Of a stretch of DNA of 64,000 bases, positions 59,483-64,000 are shown piece after piece. Location: positions 1 to 64,000 of the forward strand of contig JAPKZJ010000068.1 in NCBI GenBank assembly GCA_026393855.1. The letters are read 5' to 3'. The notes under the pieces were generated by a model that did no database searches, was not told the DNA's origin, and saw nothing but the letters and a program-made list of their open reading frames with translations. Position numbers and translations under genes: made by a program. The stretch is from Candidatus Aminicenantes bacterium. Its GTDB lineage: Bacteria; Acidobacteriota; Aminicenantia; Aminicenantales; UBA4085. Within the stretch, counting starts at the first letter, position 1. Every line of letters begins with the position of its first letter.

Positions 59483-60379
59483 ATGGCCGCTCCGATGGTC
59501 GTCGTTGTCCGGGCGCCCGGAGTGCTCTCGTCCGACGGGATGGTCAGGCCCGCCTCTCTCGTCGCCATGTTCGAGCGAGGCCTAAGCCGGCTGACCGGCC
59601 AGACGGGAGCGGCGGCCGGATTGGCCGCCCTTTTCGTCCCGACCGACCGGGTCGGGATCAAGATCAACGGTATCGCCGGCCGGCGGCTGACATCCCCGCC
59701 CGAGGTGACCCTCCCCCTGGCCCGTCTGCTTGTCCGGGCCGGGCTCCCCGATCAAGCCGTCACCATCTGGGACCGGACGAACCGTGAGCTGCGCGAGGCC
59801 GGCTACCGACTCAGCAACTCGGGCTCCGAATTTCGCGTTTACGGCACGGACACGGTCGGCGCCGGTTACGGAGCCGAACCCCTGGAACACCGTTCGATCG
59901 CCGGGCGGTTCTCCGCCATCCAGACGGAGATGGTGACGGCCTCGATCAGCTTCGCCGTCCTCAAGGACCACGGCCTGGCCGGGCTCACGGCCGGGATGAA
60001 GAACTATTTCGGCGCCATCCACAACCCCAACAAATACCATGACGACGGCTGCGACCCATTCGTCGCCGATCTCGTCGACGCCCCGCCTATCCGTTCCAAG
60101 CACCGGCTGACCGTCCTGGACGCCCTGACCGTCCAATTCAACCGAGGGCCGTCGTTCCACGCCAAATGGGCCGATCGGAGCGAGACCCTTGTCTTCGGGA
60201 CCGACCCTGTAGCCGTGGACGCGGTGGGCCTGCGGATCGTAGCCGGCCTTCGGCAAGCCAAGGGCCTGCCGAGCCTCGAGGAGGACGGCCGCCCCGCGCG
60301 CTACCTGGCTTCGGCCGAGCGGCTCGGCCTGGGCGCCTCCTCATTGGCGGCAATCCGGGTCGTCGAGGAGTCGGCCTGA
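59483..60379 (+). CDS. DUF362-domain protein
   Basis: A 298-residue protein. The start at ATG 59483 gives MAAPMVVVVRAPGVLSSDG, the usual DUF362 opening; an upstream in-frame ATG at 59357 would lie ahead of the gene's own promoter and inside the divergent gene. Family segments include VGIKINGIAGRRLTSPPEV, WDRTNRELREAGYRL, FAVLKDHGLAGLTAGMKNYF, GAIHNPNKYHDDGCDPFVAD and TDPVAVDAVGLRIV. No ferredoxin-type Cys cluster is present, so this is the short form. The function of the family is not established. Its stop overlaps the radical SAM start (TGATG). Confidence 0.88.
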   Translation: MAAPMVVVVRAPGVLSSDGMVRPASLVAMFERGLSRLTGQTGAAAGLAALFVPTDRVGIKINGIAGRRLTSPPEVTLPLARLLVRAGLPDQAVTIWDRTNRELREAGYRLSNSGSEFRVYGTDTVGAGYGAEPLEHRSIAGRFSAIQTEMVTASISFAVLKDHGLAGLTAGMKNYFGAIHNPNKYHDDGCDPFVADLVDAPPIRSKHRLTVLDALTVQFNRGPSFHAKWADRSETLVFGTDPVAVDAVGLRIVAGLRQAKGLPSLEEDGRPARYLASAERLGLGASSLAAIRVVEESA

Positions 60380-61500
60380 TGCGGCGAAGGGGCTTTCTCC
60401 GGGGGGCGGCGGGCGCCGGCTTGGCCCTCGGCAGCGGAGCGGGCCGCGTCCTTGCCGACGCCTATTCGTTCGGCCAGACGCCCAATCTCTCCAAGGTCGA
60501 AGCCCGCTATTACAAGAAGCTGCCGGACCGCGAAATCGAATGCGAGCTTTGCCCGCGCCGCTGCCGCTTGGGCGACAAGGAGCGCGGCTACTGCGGCGTG
60601 CGGGAGAACGACGGGGGGACTTACTATTCGCTCGTCTACGGCAAGGTCTGCGCTCTCCATGTCGACCCGATCGAGAAGAAGCCGTTCTTCCACGTCCTGC
60701 CCAAAACGAACGCCCTATCGCTGGCCACGGCCGGCTGCAACGTCAACTGCAGGTTTTGCCAGAATTGGGAGATCTCCCAATCCCGGCCGGAGCAGGTCGA
60801 CGCGGCGGACCTTCCGCCGCGGGCGGCGGCCGAGACGGCCCTGCGATACGGATGCCCGTCGATCGCCTTCACCTACTCGGAGCCGACGGTCTACTACGAA
60901 TACATGGCGGACACGGCGGTCGAGGCCCGCCGGCTGGGGTTGAAGAGCGTCGTCGTCACCGGAGGGCACATCAACCCCGAGCCGCTGCGGGCCTTGACGG
61001 AAAAAGTGGACGCGATCAAGATCGACCTCAAGGCTTTCCGAAAGGATTTCTATAAGACCTATGTCCGGGGAGATCTGGCGCCGGTGATGGAGGCCATTCG
61101 AACGGTCCGCAAGAGCGGGATCTGGCTGGAGATCGTTTACCTCGTCATCCCGACACTCAACGACGGCGAGTCCGAGATCCGGGACATGACACGCTGGATC
61201 CTGGGCGAGATCGGGCCGGACGTGCCGCTTCATTTCACGCGTTTCCAGCCGATGTATCTGCTCAAGAACCTGCCCCCGACTCCCGTCTCGACGCTGGAAG
61301 CGGCCCGTCGCACCGCCCTGGCCGAGGGGCTTCGCTTCGTCTACCTCGGCAATGTCCCTGGACACGAGGGGGAGAACACCTACTGCCCGAAGTGCCGGAC
61401 GGCGATCATCGAGCGTTCCGGCTATGAGATCAAAGCCGTCCATCTCAAGGGGGGCGCTTGCCCGATCTGCCGAACGCCGATCCCCGGGCTGTGGACCTGA
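60379..61500 (+). CDS. AmmeMemoRadiSam-type radical SAM enzyme with Tat signal
   Basis: A 373-residue protein. It opens with a twin-arginine signal (RRRGFLRGAAGAGLALGSGA), unusual for a radical SAM enzyme. A four-Cys segment CELCPRRCRLGDKERGYCGV precedes the radical SAM cluster Cys120, Cys124 and Cys127 (AGCNVNCRFCQNW). FTYSEPTVYYEYM, VVVTGGHINPEPL and IKIDLKAFRKDFYK are typical of the PflA-like AmrS group. The C-terminus has two CxxC knuckles ([15 protein letters not shown]). The partner AMMECR1 and Memo proteins are not encoded here. Translated with DUF362; the next gene starts inside it. Confidence 0.92.
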   Translation: MRRRGFLRGAAGAGLALGSGAGRVLADAYSFGQTPNLSKVEARYYKKLPDREIECELCPRRCRLGDKERGYCGVRENDGGTYYSLVYGKVCALHVDPIEKKPFFHVLPKTNALSLATAGCNVNCRFCQNWEISQSRPEQVDAADLPPRAAAETALRYGCPSIAFTYSEPTVYYEYMADTAVEARRLGLKSVVVTGGHINPEPLRALTEKVDAIKIDLKAFRKDFYKTYVRGDLAPVMEAIRTVRKSGIWLEIVYLVIPTLNDGESEIRDMTRWILGEIGPDVPLHFTRFQPMYLLKNLPPTPVSTLEAARRTALAEGLRFVYLGNVPGHEGENTYCPKCRTAIIERSGYEIKAVHLKGGACPICRTPIPGLWT

Positions 61501-63632
61501 AGCTTCAGCCCGCCGCCGCCCGGCTGGGATTTCTGGCCTCCGCCTGGCAGATCCTCCTGCTGCGGGAATTCGCCGCCCAGTTCTACGGCTCCGAGCTATC
61601 GTTCGGGTTCGTTTTGGCATTCTGGCTGCTCTGGGGCGGGTTGGGCAGCCGATCTGGCGGCGGCCGCCGTCCGGGGTGCGCCTCGGCCGAAAATCTCCTG
61701 CTGGCCGCTCTCTTCGGCGCGCCGATCGGATTCGCCATGCTGCGCCTATCGGGGCCGGCCTTGGGCCTGCTGCCCGGCGAAGTGACCGGCTTCGGACCGA
61801 TCCTGATTTTCGCCGCGGCCGCGACGGGACCGATGAATTTCTTCCTCGGAGCGGCCTTCGCCCGGGCCGCGTCCTCCGGGAGCTCGGCCGGCGCTTACTT
61901 CTGGGAGTCGGCCGGCGCCGCGGCGGGCGCGGCGGTTTCCTACGCCATCCTGCTTCCCTTCCTTTCGACCGGGGCGGCCTTGGCCGCCGTCGGAATCATC
62001 GGCGTCCTCGCTTCGCGGCTCGACGGACCCAAGGCGCGCCGCGGCCTGGTCTTGGCCGCGGCCGCGGGATGGAGCCTACTGCCGGCCGTCCTCGACGCCC
62101 CCGGACAAGTCCTTCACTGGCGCCCTTTCGAACTGGTCCTGACGACGGACGGCCGCTACGGCCGAGTCCAGGTCATCCGGGCCGCCGGGGAAGTGACCGT
62201 CTATGAGAACGGGCTCAAATCTTTCACTGCCGGGGACAAGGCCGCGGGCGAGGAGGCGGCCGGATTCGCGCTCCTGCAGCGTCCCCGAACAGGCCGCGTC
62301 CTCCTTCTCGGCAACGGCTTCGCCGGCTTGGCCGCCGAAGTCCTGCGTTATGGGCCGGAAGCCGTCGAAATCGTCGAGACCGATCCGACTTTGTTCCAAT
62401 CCGTGAAGCGTTTCCTGCCCCCGGAGGATATCGCCGCCCTGGCCGATCCGCGCATCGTCCTGACGATCGCGGACGGCCGGGCGTACTTGAGCCGCCAAAG
62501 CCCCGGGTTCGACGTCATCCTCATCGGCTTGCCCGACCCCGCCTCCGCCCAGATCAATCGCTTCTACTCGTCCGAATTCTTCCGCCTGGCGGCCGGCCGC
62601 CTCAAGCCCGGAGGGGTAATCTCCTTCCGCGCCGCGGCGGCGGAGAACTATGTCAGCCCGGTCCTGGCGCGATATCTCGGCACCCACGAGGCGACGCTCA
62701 AGACAGCCTTCTCCCGCGTCGAGGTCGTCCCAGGCGCCTCGGCCGTCTTTCTGGCCTCCCAGGGCCCGCTGACTCTCGATCCGGACCAGCTGGCCGACGA
62801 GCTTGAACGAAGGGGGGTGGAGACGGCGTCCTTCAATCGGGGCTTTCTTCGAGCCCGGCTGCACCCGCTGCGCCGCGAGCGCCTGCGGACGGCCCTGGCC
62901 GCCGCAGACGCCGCTATCAACTCGGACGACCGGCCGATCGGCTTCCTGTACCAAACCGGCTTGTGGAGCGCCCAAAAGCGCGGGCCGGACGCGGCTTTGC
63001 TGAACTTCCTCGCCTCCACCCGCCCGCTCGTGCTTCTTCTGGCCGCCTTCCTGCCGCTCCTTGCCGCGATGGCCGTCTCGCTGGTGCGCTCCCGACGGCG
63101 GGCCCGAACGCCGCCCGCCTATCCGTTCGCAGTGATCGGTCTGACGACAATGGCCGTGGAAATTCTCCTCCTCATCCGCTACCAGACCCTATATGGCGGA
63201 CTCTATGGCCGCGTCGCGCTCCTGCTCGGGTTGTTCATGGCCGGCACGGCAACGGGCGCTTGGCTGGCGGCTCGGCGCCGGACAGCCGGTCCGCTGGATA
63301 TTCTCATCCCTCCCATTTCCTCCTTCGCGCTCCTCGGCCTTTCCGCCTGGGGCTGGGACAAAGCGCTGGGCCCTATCTTGTTCGCCGGCCTATTCCCGAT
63401 CTGGGGATGTTGGGGAGGATATCTCTTCGCCGCCTTGAGCCGGGCTCGTCCGGCCCCGGCCGAAAAAGCCGGCCGCGGCTATGCTGCCGATCTATTGGGG
63501 GCGTTTGCGGGTTCGCTCGTCCTGGCGGCGATTCTCCTGCCGCTCCTCGGACTCGACCGGCTGTTCGCCGCCCTGGCGGGCGTCAACCTCGCCCTTCTCG
63601 CCGCTTTGGCCTTGGACAGGCGCTTCCATTGA
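61458..63632 (+). CDS. Membrane protein with spermidine-synthase-like domain
   Basis: A 724-residue protein in three parts: an N-terminal block of about seven helices (residues 20-210), a soluble Rossmann methyltransferase-like domain of the spermidine synthase fold (about 220-470; [59 protein letters not shown]) and a C-terminal block of about seven helices (about 510-720). Such fusions are usually annotated as membrane spermidine synthases, but a polyamine substrate is not shown. TTG 61458 is chosen because AAGGGGGG precedes it; GTG 61491 is an alternative. It overlaps the radical SAM gene by 43 bp. Confidence 0.85.
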   Translation: MPDLPNADPRAVDLKLQPAAARLGFLASAWQILLLREFAAQFYGSELSFGFVLAFWLLWGGLGSRSGGGRRPGCASAENLLLAALFGAPIGFAMLRLSGPALGLLPGEVTGFGPILIFAAAATGPMNFFLGAAFARAASSGSSAGAYFWESAGAAAGAAVSYAILLPFLSTGAALAAVGIIGVLASRLDGPKARRGLVLAAAAGWSLLPAVLDAPGQVLHWRPFELVLTTDGRYGRVQVIRAAGEVTVYENGLKSFTAGDKAAGEEAAGFALLQRPRTGRVLLLGNGFAGLAAEVLRYGPEAVEIVETDPTLFQSVKRFLPPEDIAALADPRIVLTIADGRAYLSRQSPGFDVILIGLPDPASAQINRFYSSEFFRLAAGRLKPGGVISFRAAAAENYVSPVLARYLGTHEATLKTAFSRVEVVPGASAVFLASQGPLTLDPDQLADELERRGVETASFNRGFLRARLHPLRRERLRTALAAADAAINSDDRPIGFLYQTGLWSAQKRGPDAALLNFLASTRPLVLLLAAFLPLLAAMAVSLVRSRRRARTPPAYPFAVIGLTTMAVEILLLIRYQTLYGGLYGRVALLLGLFMAGTATGAWLAARRRTAGPLDILIPPISSFALLGLSAWGWDKALGPILFAGLFPIWGCWGGYLFAALSRARPAPAEKAGRGYAADLLGAFAGSLVLAAILLPLLGLDRLFAALAGVNLALLAALALDRRFH

Positions 63633-63643
63633 TCCCGGCTTCC

Positions 63644-63672
63644 TTGTGAGGGCGCAGGTTCTATCCTATAAT
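63644..63672 (+). promoter_or_regulatory. Promoter of the MoxR gene, possibly leaderless
   Basis: TTGTGA (63644-63649), a 17-nt spacer and a consensus TATAAT (63667-63672). The ATG at 63682 is only 10 bp after the -10 box and lacks a ribosome site. Confidence 0.75.
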
Positions 63673-63681
63673 CCGGTTCTC

Positions 63682-64000
63682 ATGGCCCCTAATGCCGCCG
63701 AAACTCTGATCGCCAGCATCCGCCGCGTCTTCATCGGCGAGGAAGCCACGGTCCGGCTGGCCGTGACCGCTCTGCTGGCCCGTGGACATCTGTTGATCGA
63801 GGACGTCCCCGGCATCGGCAAAACCCTTCTCGGGATCGCCCTGGCTCGGTCGATCGACGCGTCTTTCAAGCGCATCCAGTTCACCAACGACCTCCTGCCC
63901 TCGGACATCCTCGGCCTATCAATCTATGACGCCAAGACCGGGGCCTTCGACTTCAAGCCCGGCCCCATCTTCAACCAGATCATCCTGGCCGACGAGATCA
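63682..64000 (+). CDS. MoxR-family AAA+ ATPase (3' end outside window)
   Basis: The first 106 residues of a MoxR ATPase: [20 protein letters not shown], then the Walker A region [20 protein letters not shown], the [20 protein letters not shown] segment and [15 protein letters not shown], the Walker B strand, at which the window ends. MoxR proteins act as chaperones for metal-cofactor or von Willebrand-domain proteins encoded beside them; the following genes are not visible. The ATG has no ribosome site, but the frame and the family start fit, and the promoter implies a leader of a few bases at most. Confidence 0.93.
   Translation, partial: MAPNAAETLIASIRRVFIGEEATVRLAVTALLARGHLLIEDVPGIGKTLLGIALARSIDASFKRIQFTNDLLPSDILGLSIYDAKTGAFDFKPGPIFNQIILADEI

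Overview
The window is GC-rich, densely coded chromosomal DNA of a diderm (Gram-negative) bacterium. Lipid A and lipoprotein genes (waaA, lpxB, lnt), a TonB-like protein, an archaeal/eukaryal-type (type 3) prolyl-tRNA synthetase, many overlapping ATGA/GTGA/TTGA gene junctions and frequent GTG/TTG starts fit a lineage such as Acidobacteriota or Candidatus Aminicenantes. That placement is inference; there is no rRNA or other decisive marker. I see no tRNA, rRNA, CRISPR array, integrase or transposase gene.

Layout. (1) 1-11,870: a tandem array of paralogous ABC-2 permeases, six intact on the + strand and one on the - strand. It has one intact ATPase (9734-10450), one ATPase broken by an internal deletion and a 22-codon stub of another permease. 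(2) 12,085-18,582: mostly secreted proteins of unknown role, a TonB-like protein, a lipoprotein and a nitroreductase. (3) 18,657-22,166: two ATPase-permease pairs in one overlapping operon. (4) 22,474-30,905: an S9 peptidase, a DEDD exonuclease, a histidine phosphatase, exonuclease III, a D-aminoacylase/M23 peptidase pair and Kdo transferase. (5) 31,140-36,548: a small basic protein, rpsO, pnp, three pseudopilins and lpxB. (6) 36,552-39,225: an overlapping trio of HisC/CobD-like PLP enzyme, CDP-alcohol phosphotransferase and sugar/choline-type nucleotidyltransferase, which could form a Kennedy-like phospholipid head-group pathway. (7) 39,343-44,830: DUF192, pcm, proS, three PilZ or PilZ-like proteins around a LuxR-type regulator with a degenerate receiver, and coaE. 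(8) 45,287-55,547: a deoxyhypusine-synthase-like protein, HU, SPOR protein, lnt, prfB, mazG, ribF, pyrR, pyrC and an RNase III with a long disordered N-terminus. (9) 55,945-64,000: an AI-2E transporter, a REC-GGDEF/HPt pair, and a DUF6599 / DUF362 / Tat-signal radical SAM / membrane spermidine-synthase-like cluster, then the start of a MoxR ATPase.

The most striking non-coding content is a set of repeat families. One is an approximately 280-bp imperfect palindrome with approximately 36-bp terminal inverted repeats. Its three full copies (15.5, 50.1 and 55.6 kb) all lie between convergent genes, and a degraded inverted copy lies at 22.2 kb. A second family has two copies in opposite orientation (31.0 and 42.8 kb). 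A third is a short REP-like hairpin (44.9 and 55.9 kb). Several good sigma70-type promoters with 17-nt spacers are visible; two sit so close to the start codon that the mRNA may be leaderless.
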